DNA of 64,000 nucleotides from Azospirillaceae bacterium (GCA_028283825.1 JAPWJW010000003.1:186001-250000); one strand, 5' to 3'; numbered from the stretch's first letter, positions 45,130-54,507 are shown. Program-made: numbers and translations. The notes: generated by a model from the sequence alone, not told the origin.

Positions 45130-45846
45130 TCAGTCGAAATCGAACAGGTTGGTCTTCTTCAGGGCGTTGCCCAAGGCGGCGATGTTCTCCGGTGTCGGCT
45201 CTATGTAGCCGGCATTGGCGATCGACAGCTTGTCGTCCGTTTCTCGCAGGGCATTGAAGAAGACGGCCCGATACCGCAGGCTCGTCAACAGATAGGCCCC
45301 TTGCTGCACGGTCAGCGGTTTGCCGCCGTTGGCGACCTGGGCCGCGTCCACCATGTCGTTCCAGCCCGCGATGTCCGCTGTCGCCTCGTCCACCATCTTC
45401 ATCTGGATGAAGGTCTTCAGATCGTTGGCGGTCGGGCCGTTGGGCATGGGGCTGGGCGTCCTGATGTGTGCCGCCAGGTGTCCCAGCACGAAGGTCATGG
45501 TGTTGGGCGGAATAGAATCGGTCTGGCGCGCGTCGAAGGGCTGGGCCTGGGCCACGTTCACCAGGAAGACCGGCATGAAGATGATCTTGCCGTCGCGGGC
45601 CATGGCGGCGAAGGGGTTGGGCTTGCCGGTGGCGTCGATCTCGAACCCCTTCAGGGTGCCGGCTTCCGCCAGGGCGTTCAATTCGGCGGTCAGGGCGGGT
45701 GATCCCGTGATGGCGTCGGCCACCTGCCTGTACTGGGTGGCATCGGCGTGCGCCGCAAAGTCATCAAGTTCCTCCTGCAACGGCGCGCTCAAGGAAACGG
45801 CCAGCGCGGCCGTTGCGACAGTCAGGCCCATTCCCATCTTCCCCAT
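45130..45846 (-). CDS. Hypothetical protein with signal-like N-terminus
   Basis: This 238-residue protein (or 233 from the Met at 45831, which has GGGGAAG before it) has an N-terminal hydrophobic stretch MGLTVATAALAVSLSAP, probably a signal peptide. The centre contains TFVLGHLAAHI, which looks like an HxxxH zinc motif but has Leu where the catalytic Glu should be, and later VDEATADIAGWNDMV. This recalls a metallopeptidase fold without the catalytic residue, but the resemblance is weak. It is convergent with mdcH. Function unknown. Confidence 0.65.
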   Translation of the reverse strand: MGKMGMGLTVATAALAVSLSAPLQEELDDFAAHADATQYRQVADAITGSPALTAELNALAEAGTLKGFEIDATGKPNPFAAMARDGKIIFMPVFLVNVAQAQPFDARQTDSIPPNTMTFVLGHLAAHIRTPSPMPNGPTANDLKTFIQMKMVDEATADIAGWNDMVDAAQVANGGKPLTVQQGAYLLTSLRYRAVFFNALRETDDKLSIANAGYIEPTPENIAALGNALKKTNLFDFD

Positions 45847-45998
45847 CCCGTTGCGGCCCCTTGGTGGGATCGCGCTTCACAAATTGCCTTAATGCGACCA
45901 TTCCCGCCATAGGTGTGATGATCCGGTCAGTCTCTTGGTTTCACGGCACAATTTTTTATCTTATCGTGCGACCGGCAACCAATGATGGGGATGGGACG

Positions 45999-47195
45999 AT
46001 GCGGGATAGCCGGCGCGTGGGTGTGATGGGGCGGCGCGATCTGCTGGCCGGGGCGGGTGCCGCCTTCGCGCTGGCCGGCTGTGCCGTCAACGGCGGTGGG
46101 CGTTTGCCGGGAACCGCGCCGGGCCTGGTCCTGCCGCCCATCCGTGCCAGCGTGGACCGCATCACCCGCATCACCGTCTGTACCCGGCCCTTCCGTGCCC
46201 AGGGCCCGCGGCTGGAGGTGGAGCGTATCGGCCAGAAGCTGGTGGTGCACCAGTACGGCCACGGCGGTAGCGGCTGGTCGCTGTCCTGGGGCTCCGGCAC
46301 CATCGCCACCGACATGGCGATGCGGACGGGGGAGCGGGACATCGCGGTCATCGGCTGTGGCGCCATCGGCCTGACCACTGCCATCCTGCTGCAACGTGCT
46401 GGCGCCAAGGTCACCATCTACGCCAAGGATTTGCCGCCCAACACCCGCTCCACCTTCGCCACCGGGTCGTGGACGCCCGATTCCCGCATCTGCCTGGAAC
46501 AGTACGCGACGCCGGAGTTCAAGGCGCTGTGGACGCGGATGTGCCGCACTTCCTTCCAGACCTACCAGACCCTGCTGGGCCTGCCGGCCAACCCCATCGA
46601 ATGGGTGGACAACTACTTCGTCGCCGACCAAGCCAACCGCGACCGGCATGAGGCGGTTACGGATAGCCGCCCGCCCTTCGCCGACGATCTGCGCCATGAA
46701 CTGACGCCGGAGCAGCAGCCCCATGCCGTGGAGATCCCGGTGGGACAACACCCCTTCGGCCAGCGCTATGTCCGGCGCAGCGCCAACATGGTGTTCAACG
46801 TGGCACCTTATAGCCACCTGCTGCTGTCGGATTTCCTGGCTGACGGCGGCCGCATCGAGGTGCGGGAGTTCCACACGCCGGCCGACTTCGCCAGCCTGCC
46901 GCAGAAGACCTTGGTCAACTGCACCGGCTATGGCGCCCGCGCCCTGATGGGCGATGAGTCCGTCATCCCCGTGCGCGGTCAGCTGGCCCGTGTCATCCCG
47001 CAGGATGAGGTGCGCTACGGCCTGTTCTACAACGGGGTGTCCTTCGTGCCGCGCCGTGACGGCTTCGTTTTCCAGGCGGTGGGGCCGGACGATTATTACG
47101 GCTACAACGACGACACGCTGGAACCGGACCGCGCGGTGGCGGAGGACTCGATACGCACCATCGCCAGCCTGTTCCCGCCACCCACCTTCGGCTGA
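45999..47195 (+). CDS. FAD-dependent oxidoreductase (D-amino-acid-oxidase-like), exported
   Basis: 398 residues. The N-terminus MGRRDLLAGAGAAFALAGC has a twin-arginine-like RRDLL and a lipobox LAGC, suggesting Tat export as a lipoprotein. After a region of about 100 residues comes an FAD Rossmann motif IAVIGCGAIGLTTAILLQRA with AKVTIYAKDL. TLVNCTGYGARAL and PVRGQLARVIP match the D-amino-acid oxidase/DadA group. The ATG at 45999 follows a GGGGATGGGA stretch; the upstream frame to 45813 has no support. Substrate unknown. The adjacent LysR gene is convergent. Confidence 0.8.
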   Translation: MRDSRRVGVMGRRDLLAGAGAAFALAGCAVNGGGRLPGTAPGLVLPPIRASVDRITRITVCTRPFRAQGPRLEVERIGQKLVVHQYGHGGSGWSLSWGSGTIATDMAMRTGERDIAVIGCGAIGLTTAILLQRAGAKVTIYAKDLPPNTRSTFATGSWTPDSRICLEQYATPEFKALWTRMCRTSFQTYQTLLGLPANPIEWVDNYFVADQANRDRHEAVTDSRPPFADDLRHELTPEQQPHAVEIPVGQHPFGQRYVRRSANMVFNVAPYSHLLLSDFLADGGRIEVREFHTPADFASLPQKTLVNCTGYGARALMGDESVIPVRGQLARVIPQDEVRYGLFYNGVSFVPRRDGFVFQAVGPDDYYGYNDDTLEPDRAVAEDSIRTIASLFPPPTFG

Positions 47196-47198
47196 GCG

Positions 47199-48119
47199 TC
47201 AGCCCGGCCCCTCATCCAGCATCATGATCTGGCCGCGCAGCCATTCATGCCCCGGGTCGGCCTGGTGGCGGGGATGCCAGGCGGCGTAGAAATCGTAGCT
47301 GTGGGTCGCCGGCAGGGGCAGGTCGAACAGGTCCAGCACGTCGGCATAGCGGCGGACCAGCCGCGCCGGCAGCACGCAGACATAGTCCGTGGCCAGCAGG
47401 ATGGGCACCGCCAGCATGAACTGGTGGATGGACAGCGCCACCCGGCGCCGGCGGCCCAGCCTCTCCAGATCCTCATCCACGAAACCGTGGAAGCTGCCGC
47501 CGCTGGTCGACACCAGGATGTGTTCCAGGGCGCAGTAGGTGTCCAGATCCAGCGGCCCGATGCCGCGCGGGTGGCCCTTGCGCTGGGCCACGCGGTAATG
47601 CTCCGTCCCCAGCCGGCGGGCGATCATGGTGGGCAGGATGGTACTGGGCGACCCGATGATCAGGTCGACCTCCCCCCGTTCCATCTGCCCTTGGATATGG
47701 ATCCGGTCGGGGGTGTGGAACGACAGGCGGATCCCGGGACCCGCCACGGCGCGCAACCGTTCCATCAGGGCCAGGCCCACTACCACCGTGCCGTTGTCGC
47801 TGGCGGCGATGGCGTAGTCGCGCACCGCCGTCATGGGGTCAAACACCGGTTGCTGCCGCACCACCCGTTCCAGGGTGCATAGGGCGGCGCGCAACGGCCC
47901 CTGCATCTCCAGCGCGCGGGCGGTGGCGACCATGCCGCGTCCGGTCTCCGACGGCACCAGCAGGGGGTCGTGGAACAGATCGCGCAGGCGGGCCAATTGC
48001 GCCGACAGCGCCGGTTGGCTGATGCCCAGCCGGGCGGCGGCGCGGGTGACGTTCGCCGTCTCCAGCAACGCGTCCAGCGAGGCCAGCAGGTTCAGGTCGA
48101 TGCCACGCAAATCGATCAT
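47199..48119 (-). CDS. LysR family transcriptional regulator
   Basis: 306 residues with the N-terminal LysR winged helix (LNLLASLDALLETANVTRAA, LGISQPALSAQLARLRDLF) and a periplasmic-binding-protein-like effector domain. The NodD/SyrM-like opening MIDLRGIDLNLL is used to set the start at 48119; an upstream ATG at 48152 is also in frame. It stands 96 bases from, and divergent to, an MFS transporter gene that it probably controls. The effector is not known. Confidence 0.87.
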   Translation of the reverse strand: MIDLRGIDLNLLASLDALLETANVTRAAARLGISQPALSAQLARLRDLFHDPLLVPSETGRGMVATARALEMQGPLRAALCTLERVVRQQPVFDPMTAVRDYAIAASDNGTVVVGLALMERLRAVAGPGIRLSFHTPDRIHIQGQMERGEVDLIIGSPSTILPTMIARRLGTEHYRVAQRKGHPRGIGPLDLDTYCALEHILVSTSGGSFHGFVDEDLERLGRRRRVALSIHQFMLAVPILLATDYVCVLPARLVRRYADVLDLFDLPLPATHSYDFYAAWHPRHQADPGHEWLRGQIMMLDEGPG

Positions 48120-48215
48120 GTTTATACGTCCGATACAAATGATCGATTTCAATTATAGCCTCGGGTGGGGCTATCAAACCAGGGCATCCACCGTTCCGCT
48201 CATGTGAGGTTCGCC

Positions 48216-49439
48216 ATGGCACCGCCGCCCGATCCCGGTTCCGCTGGCCCGGCCATCCCGGTTTGGCCCTTGCGCCTGCTCAGCCTGGCCTATTTCACCA
48301 TGGGCACCGGGTCGCTGGCGGTGGTGGGGGCGCTGCCGGCCATCGCCACGTCGATGAACCTGACGCGCGGCGCGGTGGCCCTGCTGATGTCCGCCTTTGC
48401 TGTCGCCTTCGCCATCGGTGCGCCGGTGGTGCAGATGGTGGCGGGTCATCTGCCGCGCCGCACCCTGCTGCTGGCCGGCCTGACGGTGCTGGGGGCCGCG
48501 GCCGGATTGTCGGCGATGGCCGACAGCTATCCCACATTGCTGGCGGCGCGCCTGTTGGGGGCGCTGGGCGGCTGCGCCGTCAGCCCGGTGGTCTCCGCCC
48601 TGGGCAGCACGTTGGTGCCGACGCGGTTCCAGGGGCGGGCGCTGGCCATCGTTTTCAGCGGCATGACCATGGCGTCGGTGATCGGCGTGCCCTTGTCTGC
48701 CTGGGTGGCCGACCGTATCGGCTGGCGCCCGCTGTTCCTGGGCATCGGCGTGTGGACCTGGGCCGTGGCGCTGGCGCTGGCCTGGGGCATCCGCGACCGG
48801 GGCCGGGGGCATGCGGTGCGTCCGCGCCAGTTGCTGGCCGTGCTGCGGCACCCCGGGGTGGGCGGGGGCATCCTGATCATGGTCGCGGAGATGGCGGGCC
48901 TGTTCACGACATACACCCTGGTCACCCCGCTGCTGCGCGACCGTTTCGGTGCCGATGCCGACCAGACCTCCCTGGCGCTGATGGCGCTGGGTGTGGCGGG
49001 ACTGGGCGGCAATTACCTGGCCCGCTGGCTGGCGGATTTGTGGTCGGCCGACCGGTCGGTGGCCGTGGCCCTGGCCGTGCTGGCCGCCACCTTCCTGGGT
49101 CTGGCCGGGGCACCGCCGCGCCTGTGGGCGGCCGTGGCCGGGCTGGTGGCCTGGGCCCTGGCCAACGATCTGTTCATGCCGGCGCAGCAGCGCCGCATGG
49201 TGGAACTGGCGCCCGACATGCGTGGCCTGGTGCTGGCGCTGAACGCCTCGGCCATCTATGCCGGCATGGCCGTGGGTTCCTTCACCGGCGGCACGCTTTA
49301 TCCCCTGACGGGCGTGGGTGTGCTGCCGCTGGCCTCCGCCGGGTTCATGGCGGTGGCCTTGGGGCTGCTGGCACTGACGCGCCGCCGGCGGACGCGGGCG
49401 ATCACCGGCTTGGCCACCGTCTGCCCAAATGCGGGTTGA
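48216..49439 (+). CDS. MFS transporter (AraJ/drug-efflux-like)
   Basis: 407 residues with 12 predicted helices. Features of the DHA1 efflux group: TMGTGSLAVVGALPAIATSM in helix 1, the loop-2 region AGHLPRRTLLLAG and GRALAIVFSGMTMASVIGVPLSAWV in helix 5. GAGG lies 6 bases before ATG 48216. It is divergent from a LysR gene, so inducible efflux or uptake under LysR control is likely. Substrate unknown. Confidence 0.85.
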   Translation: MAPPPDPGSAGPAIPVWPLRLLSLAYFTMGTGSLAVVGALPAIATSMNLTRGAVALLMSAFAVAFAIGAPVVQMVAGHLPRRTLLLAGLTVLGAAAGLSAMADSYPTLLAARLLGALGGCAVSPVVSALGSTLVPTRFQGRALAIVFSGMTMASVIGVPLSAWVADRIGWRPLFLGIGVWTWAVALALAWGIRDRGRGHAVRPRQLLAVLRHPGVGGGILIMVAEMAGLFTTYTLVTPLLRDRFGADADQTSLALMALGVAGLGGNYLARWLADLWSADRSVAVALAVLAATFLGLAGAPPRLWAAVAGLVAWALANDLFMPAQQRRMVELAPDMRGLVLALNASAIYAGMAVGSFTGGTLYPLTGVGVLPLASAGFMAVALGLLALTRRRRTRAITGLATVCPNAG

Positions 49440-49569
49440 GAATGGGATTCCACTGAATTTTCCGGACGGTGGGATTGATTTCCGCCCGGCACTCCGCACC
49501 TTCTACCTGCCAGTGGGGCGCCTGCTCAGGACGGCCCGGCTAAAATCCCGCAGGGAGAGAGGGGAACCC

Positions 49570-50340
49570 ATGATGTCGCGCGCATCCGTCTTCGTGCTGG
49601 CCTTCGGGCTGGCCACGTCCAGCCTGGCGCTGGCCGCCCATGCCGCACCCGCGCCGTCGGCGGCCATCACCGCGGCGGTTGAGGACACCCACCGTCCCCA
49701 GGCCGACCGTGACCGCGACGCCGACCGCAAGCCCGCCGACATGCTGGCTTTCGCCGGGGTGAAGCCGGGCGACAAGGTGGTGGATTTCATTGGTGGCAGC
49801 GGCTATTTCACCCGCCTGTTCGCCAAGGCGGTGGGCCCCAAGGGTCGCGTCTACAACGTGCTGCCGGGTGAGATCGCCACCAGGTCGCCCAAGGCGGTGG
49901 ATGGCCAGAAGGCCCTGGCCGAAGACAAGAGCTACGGCAACATCGTGCCGCTGATCCAGCCGGTCGACTCGCCCGTCATCCCAGAAAAGGTGGATGTGGT
50001 CTGGACCTCCCAGAACTATCACGACCTGCACGACGCCTTCCTGGGCCCGGCGGACGTGGCCAAGGTGAACAAGGCTATCTTCGACGCGCTCAAGCCCGGC
50101 GGCGTCTACATCGTGCTGGACCACGCGGCGGAGGCCGGTTCGGCCTTGCGCGACACCGACACCCTGCACCGCATCGATCCGGAAACGGTGAAGAAGGAGG
50201 TGCTGGCCGCCGGCTTCGTGCTGGAGGGCGAGGACACGTCCTTGCGCAACCCGTCCGACAACCACACCCTGAAGGTCTTCGACCCCAGCCTGCGCGGCCA
50301 CACCGACCAGTTCATCTTCAAGTTCCGCAAGCCGAAGTAA
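49570..50340 (+). CDS. Exported class I SAM-dependent methyltransferase-like protein
   Basis: 256 residues. A signal peptide (MMSRASVFVLAFGLATSSLA, cut probably after AAHA) precedes a methyltransferase fold: KVVDFIGGSGYFTRLFAKAV is motif I, GPKGRVYNVLPGE follows, and LKPGGVYIVLDHAA is the late strand. This exported type is recognised in proteobacteria but its substrate is unknown, and SAM is not expected in the periplasm. The ATG at 49570 is chosen by the signal peptide and the purine-rich GGAGAGAGGGGAA before it. A terminator follows. Confidence 0.8.
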   Translation: MMSRASVFVLAFGLATSSLALAAHAAPAPSAAITAAVEDTHRPQADRDRDADRKPADMLAFAGVKPGDKVVDFIGGSGYFTRLFAKAVGPKGRVYNVLPGEIATRSPKAVDGQKALAEDKSYGNIVPLIQPVDSPVIPEKVDVVWTSQNYHDLHDAFLGPADVAKVNKAIFDALKPGGVYIVLDHAAEAGSALRDTDTLHRIDPETVKKEVLAAGFVLEGEDTSLRNPSDNHTLKVFDPSLRGHTDQFIFKFRKPK

Positions 50341-50360
50341 GCAGTACCCATGTTTCGAAA

Positions 50361-50405
50361 GGGCTGCGCCATGGTCAATGGACCATTGCGCAGCCCTTTG
50401 TTTTT
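50361..50405 (+). terminator. Rho-independent terminator
   Basis: A 15-bp stem with one mismatch (arms start GGGCTGCGC and end GCGCAGCCC, inner ATGGTC/GACCAT) is followed by TTTGTTTTT. Confidence 0.88.
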
Positions 50406-50449
50406 GCGGACACTTTCCTCCAGAGTTCAAGAAAACGGGGGACGGGGCG

Positions 50450-51361
50450 ATGGGGATGACGGGGCGGTTGGCGCGCACGGCGGTTTTGGGGATGCTGCTC
50501 CTGGTGATGGGAACGGCACGGGCGGCTGATGTGCCCTATTCGGTGCTGGACGGTTACGCCCATCATGGCCATGGGGAGCGGCTGAACACCCCGCAGGATG
50601 AGGTCGCGTGGCTGAAGAAGAACCGCTTCGTCCATGGCGAACTGGACGACTTCCCCACCGACGCCATCGTGCTGCACCGGGTGGACGTGGCGGCCTATTT
50701 GGACGCGTCGGGTTTCGCCGGCCAGTACACCCAGCTGTCCTACGGTTTCACCGACCCGTCCGACGTCTGGATCGTGCGCAAGCCGGGGACGGCGCCGTTC
50801 GCCGTGGTGCGCGGGTTGCCGGGGGCGGGCGGCATCACCACCCAGGTGGCGGAGCTTCAGGCCATGGGGGCCCGCCGGATCATCCATGTCGGCACCGCCG
50901 GCCTGCTGTCGCCCGAGGTGCCCTACGGCCAGATCATCGTTTCCGACGGGTCGTACCGCGATGGCGGCGCCTTCCTGCTGGCGCCGGATGCCAAGGAACA
51001 GGTGGCGCGGCCCGACGCCGACCTGACGGCGCGCCTGCGGGCGGTGGCGGCCGGGTCCGGCGTGCCCAGCGCCCGGGGCGTCGGCTACACCATGCCCATC
51101 TATTATTTCCAGCCGGGCAGCATCCTGCGCGACCTGCTGGCCATCCGGGGGCCCGACAAACCCACCTTCGTGGAGATGGAGGAGGGGCCGTTCTTCACCC
51201 TGGCCCATCTCATGGGCCTGAAGGCCGCCAGCGTGGTCGTCGGCTCCGACCGCCTGGTCAACACGGACGGCCACCTGGCGCAATCCCTGTGGGACGGCGA
51301 CCTGGACGCCCTGGAACTGGCGGCTTTCAAGGTGGCGGTGCGGGCGCTTGAGGCCCCATGA
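50450..51361 (+). CDS. Exported nucleoside-phosphorylase-like protein
   Basis: 303 residues. A signal peptide (LARTAVLGMLLLVMGTARA) precedes a domain of the PNP/UDP phosphorylase family: GLPGAGGITTQVAEL, RIIHVGTAGLLSPEVPYGQI, SDGSYRDGGA and FVEMEEGPFFTLAHLMG, where the Met-Glu pair is the ribose-binding signature. The family cleaves nucleosides with phosphate; an exported version could salvage nucleosides outside the cytoplasm (inference). ATG 50450 is set by the signal peptide; an upstream start at 50378 falls within the terminator. Confidence 0.8.
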   Translation: MGMTGRLARTAVLGMLLLVMGTARAADVPYSVLDGYAHHGHGERLNTPQDEVAWLKKNRFVHGELDDFPTDAIVLHRVDVAAYLDASGFAGQYTQLSYGFTDPSDVWIVRKPGTAPFAVVRGLPGAGGITTQVAELQAMGARRIIHVGTAGLLSPEVPYGQIIVSDGSYRDGGAFLLAPDAKEQVARPDADLTARLRAVAAGSGVPSARGVGYTMPIYYFQPGSILRDLLAIRGPDKPTFVEMEEGPFFTLAHLMGLKAASVVVGSDRLVNTDGHLAQSLWDGDLDALELAAFKVAVRALEAP

Positions 51362-51473
51362 CCCGCGAGGAGGATGATTGCATTGACCCTTCCGTAATTG
51401 CATATGATGGGCGCGCTGGGTGTTTGGTGTTGGGGGCGTGTTGGGACGGGATTCATTGAGCGGGGCGATCCTT

Positions 51474-52985
51474 ATGGGGAAGGACACCCGGCACGAGGCC
51501 ATGTGCCGGGTATTGGGACTGGTTCTGCCGCGCCGCGGATTGATGGTGGCGGCGCTTTACCTCCTGGTGGCGTTGGCGTCCGTCCTGATCCTGGCTTATG
51601 CCGTTCCGCCGCTGGAGACACCGGACGAGGTCAGCCATTTGCTGCGGACCGTCATGATCTCGGAAGGCCACGTTCGGCCCGTCCGCATCGATCACGACCT
51701 GGGGGGGCGGATCGATAACGCGGTCATCTCTTATTGGCAGGCCTACAGCGCCCATATCGGCAAGGCCGCGCCGGTTTCCCCCGACATGGCCGCCGCCGGT
51801 GCTGCGGTGCGCTGGGCGAACGCCGAGGTGCTGTTCCCCTTTTCCAATTCCGCCCAGTACGGCCCCTTTTTCTACTTGCCCCAGGCGGTGGCCCTTGGCT
51901 TGGGGCGGCGGATCGACCTGTCGTTTGAGGAGTCGTACCGCGTTGCCCGGTTGGCGTCGGCCTTGAGCAGCATCCTCGTGGCCGCTGCCGCCATTGCCCT
52001 GACCCGCTGGGGCAGGCCGCTGATGACCGTCATGCTGCTGACACCCATGTTCCTGTTCCTGACGGTCTCGGTATCGCAGGACGGCCTGGTCATCGCCATG
52101 GCGGCGCTGTATGGCGCGCTGCTGACACGGCTGTGGTCGCGGGCGGCGCCCACGGATCGGGATGAAGGATGGCTGACCGCGAACCGGACCTTCCTGGCGG
52201 CGCTGGCCTGCGTGCTGCTGCTCAGCCTGGCGCGGATGCCGTATGTGCTGCTGTCGTTCCTGCTGGTTCATCCCGATGGCCCGGGCATCGGCGCCCTGGC
52301 GCGGCGGCGCGGGTTCCTGGCGGGGCTCGCCACCCCTTTGCTGGCACCGGCCGTCGCCGTTGTTGGTGTCGTCGCCTGGGCGCTGCTGGCGCATATTCCT
52401 GGAACCATGGTCACACATGATCCAAGCATCAACGCCGGCGCGCAGCTGGCGCCGCTGCTGACCCATCCCTGGCGCATTCCGTTGGTCATCGCCGCCAGCT
52501 GGCCCGGCATCTCTGATACAGACGTCCAGATCATCGGCGTGCTGGGCTGGCTCAGCATCGGGCTGCAGCCGTGGGCCTATATGATGGGGTGGTCCGCCGT
52601 GAAGGCGGCCATTGTCGCTACCTTGCTGCAGCGCTCCGGACCGGCCCTTGCCTCCGCACTGCTCGCCTGGGCGGTGTTGCTGGCGGTGATGTGCGGCATC
52701 GTCATCGCCCTTTACGCGACCTGGACCCCGGTGGGGGCCGCCGCTGCCGTGGGTATGCAGGGCCGTTATTTCATCCCGTTGATCTGCCTTGGGGCCTTGG
52801 CGCTGCCGTCGCTCCGGTCCTTGGTTCCGGCTTCCCTGCGCAGTCAGCCATGGTGGGGGATTGGGAAGGTGGACCACGGGCTGGACTGGGTGCGCACGGC
52901 CCTGGCCGTAGTCGCTTGCGCCTATATGCTGCAGGTCCTGGCGCATGGCTTGGTGCAGGTGCGGCATGCGTATCTGGGCGTCTGA
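51474..52985 (+). CDS. DUF2142-like polytopic membrane protein, copy 1
   Basis: About 503 residues with ten or more hydrophobic segments. After the first helix comes ETPDEVSHLLRTVMISEGH, matching the PDExxH motif of DUF2142 proteins, which resemble GT-C-fold glycosyltransferases; TMVTHDPSINAGAQL and VGMQGRYFIPLI are shared with the next gene. An enzymatic role in transferring sugars to lipid-linked or surface glycans is possible but unproven. The start at 51474 (GGGG upstream) is uncertain; 51420 is also open. It is the first of a tandem pair. Confidence 0.75.
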   Translation: MGKDTRHEAMCRVLGLVLPRRGLMVAALYLLVALASVLILAYAVPPLETPDEVSHLLRTVMISEGHVRPVRIDHDLGGRIDNAVISYWQAYSAHIGKAAPVSPDMAAAGAAVRWANAEVLFPFSNSAQYGPFFYLPQAVALGLGRRIDLSFEESYRVARLASALSSILVAAAAIALTRWGRPLMTVMLLTPMFLFLTVSVSQDGLVIAMAALYGALLTRLWSRAAPTDRDEGWLTANRTFLAALACVLLLSLARMPYVLLSFLLVHPDGPGIGALARRRGFLAGLATPLLAPAVAVVGVVAWALLAHIPGTMVTHDPSINAGAQLAPLLTHPWRIPLVIAASWPGISDTDVQIIGVLGWLSIGLQPWAYMMGWSAVKAAIVATLLQRSGPALASALLAWAVLLAVMCGIVIALYATWTPVGAAAAVGMQGRYFIPLICLGALALPSLRSLVPASLRSQPWWGIGKVDHGLDWVRTALAVVACAYMLQVLAHGLVQVRHAYLGV

Positions 52986-53070
52986 GGCGCGATCCGACCC
53001 CGTCGTTGCAATGCCCTGTCGTTGATTGCATATGTTGCGCATTGTTCGGGGGCGTTACTGTGGGGGACGG

Positions 53071-54507
53071 GTGGAACAGGGGCTGCGCTGGGAAGGCATC
53101 TTTCCCCACAAGCCATCCATGCGCCGTTTCGGCGATTGGGCGTTTCCCCGGCGCGGCTGGCTGGCGGTGGCGCTCTATCTGCTGGTGGCGCTGACGGCGG
53201 TGGTGGTGATGGCGCGCATCGTGCCGCCCTTCGCCGCGCCGGATGAAGGCAGCCATTTGTTGCGGGCAGCCTCCATCGTTGCCGGGCACATTGGGGGCCG
53301 GCGGGTGGACGACGGCATCCAGGGAGAGGTTGACGAAGGTGTCGTCGCCTTCCTGCGTGCCTACGAGAGCCATTTCACCCAACCCAGTCCGGTTCCCCCG
53401 GCCATGGCCGCCGCCGGCGCCGCGGTGCGCTGGTCCCATCGCGATGCGGTGATGCCCTTTCCTAACACCGGGCAGTACGGGCCGTTCCTTTACCTTCCCC
53501 AAGCAGCCACCTTGGCCGTGGCGCGGGCGCTGGACCTGCCGGTGGAAACCTCATACCGCGCCGCCCGGTTGGCGGGCGCCCTGGCCAGCATCCTGGTGGC
53601 CGCCGCCGCCATCGGTCTGGCTCGGTGGGGGCGAGTCCTGCTCATGACGCTGTTGCTGACGCCCATGTTCCTGTTCCTGGCGGTGTCGGTGTCGCAGGAT
53701 GGGCTGGTCATCGCGGTGGCGGCGCTTTATGCCGCCCTGCTGTCCCGCCTGTGGTCGGATGGGGTGCCGGCGGGCGTGGGGACGGTGTTGGTCGCCTTGT
53801 TATGCGTGCTGCTGCTCAGCCTGGCGCGGCCGCCCTACGTGCTGCTGGCCCTGCTGCTGGTCGATCCACGGCCGGGTCGCTTCGCGTCGCTGTTCCGTCG
53901 CTTGGCCATGCCGCTGGCGGCGGCGGGACTGGCGGTCCTGCTTTGCCTGTCCTGGATGGCCTGGGGGCACCTGTTCGGGGTCAAGGTCGCGGTGGACCCC
54001 GCCGTCGATGCGTCCGCCCAGGCGCGCTTGCTGCTGGCCCAGCCCTGGCGCGTTCCCCTGATCGCCCTGAATTCCTGGCGGGCGGCTTACATCTCCGCGG
54101 CCCATGTCATCGGTGTCCTGGGCTGGCTGCGGATCGGCCTGGCGCCCTGGGCCTACATCGTGGGGTGGGGTTGCCTGTGCTGCGCCGGGCTGGCGGCCTT
54201 GCTGCGGCCGACGGGGCCGGCGCCATGGCCGGCGTGCCTGGTCTGGCTGGTCGTGCTGGCGCTGACGGCGGCCCTGGCCCTGGCCCAGTACCTGACATGG
54301 ACACCCGTGGGCGCCCCGGCGGTGGAGGGGCTGCAGGGGCGTTATTTCATGCCGCTGATCTGCGCCGGCGGCCTGGCCCTGCCGCCGTTGCGCCGGCAGG
54401 GGTTCGGGCGCGCCCGGCGGGTGTTGGCCGGGGTGGCCTGCGGTGGCATGGGGCTGGTCCTCATCCACGGCATCCTTGTCCTGCGCCGGACGTATCTGGG
54501 GGTGTGA
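53071..54507 (+). CDS. DUF2142-like polytopic membrane protein, copy 2
   Basis: About 478 residues, clearly paralogous to the preceding gene along its whole length. Shared blocks are PRRG..VALYLLVAL, APDEGSHLLRAASIVAGH, NTGQYGPFLYLPQAA, LLTPMFLFLAVSVSQDGLVI and EGLQGRYFMPLICAGGLALP. The acidic PDE pair and the His are kept. The start is uncertain (GTG 53071 with GGGGGA just upstream; ATG 53119 is possible). The gene and about 70 bases of upstream sequence look duplicated together. Confidence 0.74.
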   Translation: MEQGLRWEGIFPHKPSMRRFGDWAFPRRGWLAVALYLLVALTAVVVMARIVPPFAAPDEGSHLLRAASIVAGHIGGRRVDDGIQGEVDEGVVAFLRAYESHFTQPSPVPPAMAAAGAAVRWSHRDAVMPFPNTGQYGPFLYLPQAATLAVARALDLPVETSYRAARLAGALASILVAAAAIGLARWGRVLLMTLLLTPMFLFLAVSVSQDGLVIAVAALYAALLSRLWSDGVPAGVGTVLVALLCVLLLSLARPPYVLLALLLVDPRPGRFASLFRRLAMPLAAAGLAVLLCLSWMAWGHLFGVKVAVDPAVDASAQARLLLAQPWRVPLIALNSWRAAYISAAHVIGVLGWLRIGLAPWAYIVGWGCLCCAGLAALLRPTGPAPWPACLVWLVVLALTAALALAQYLTWTPVGAPAVEGLQGRYFMPLICAGGLALPPLRRQGFGRARRVLAGVACGGMGLVLIHGILVLRRTYLGV

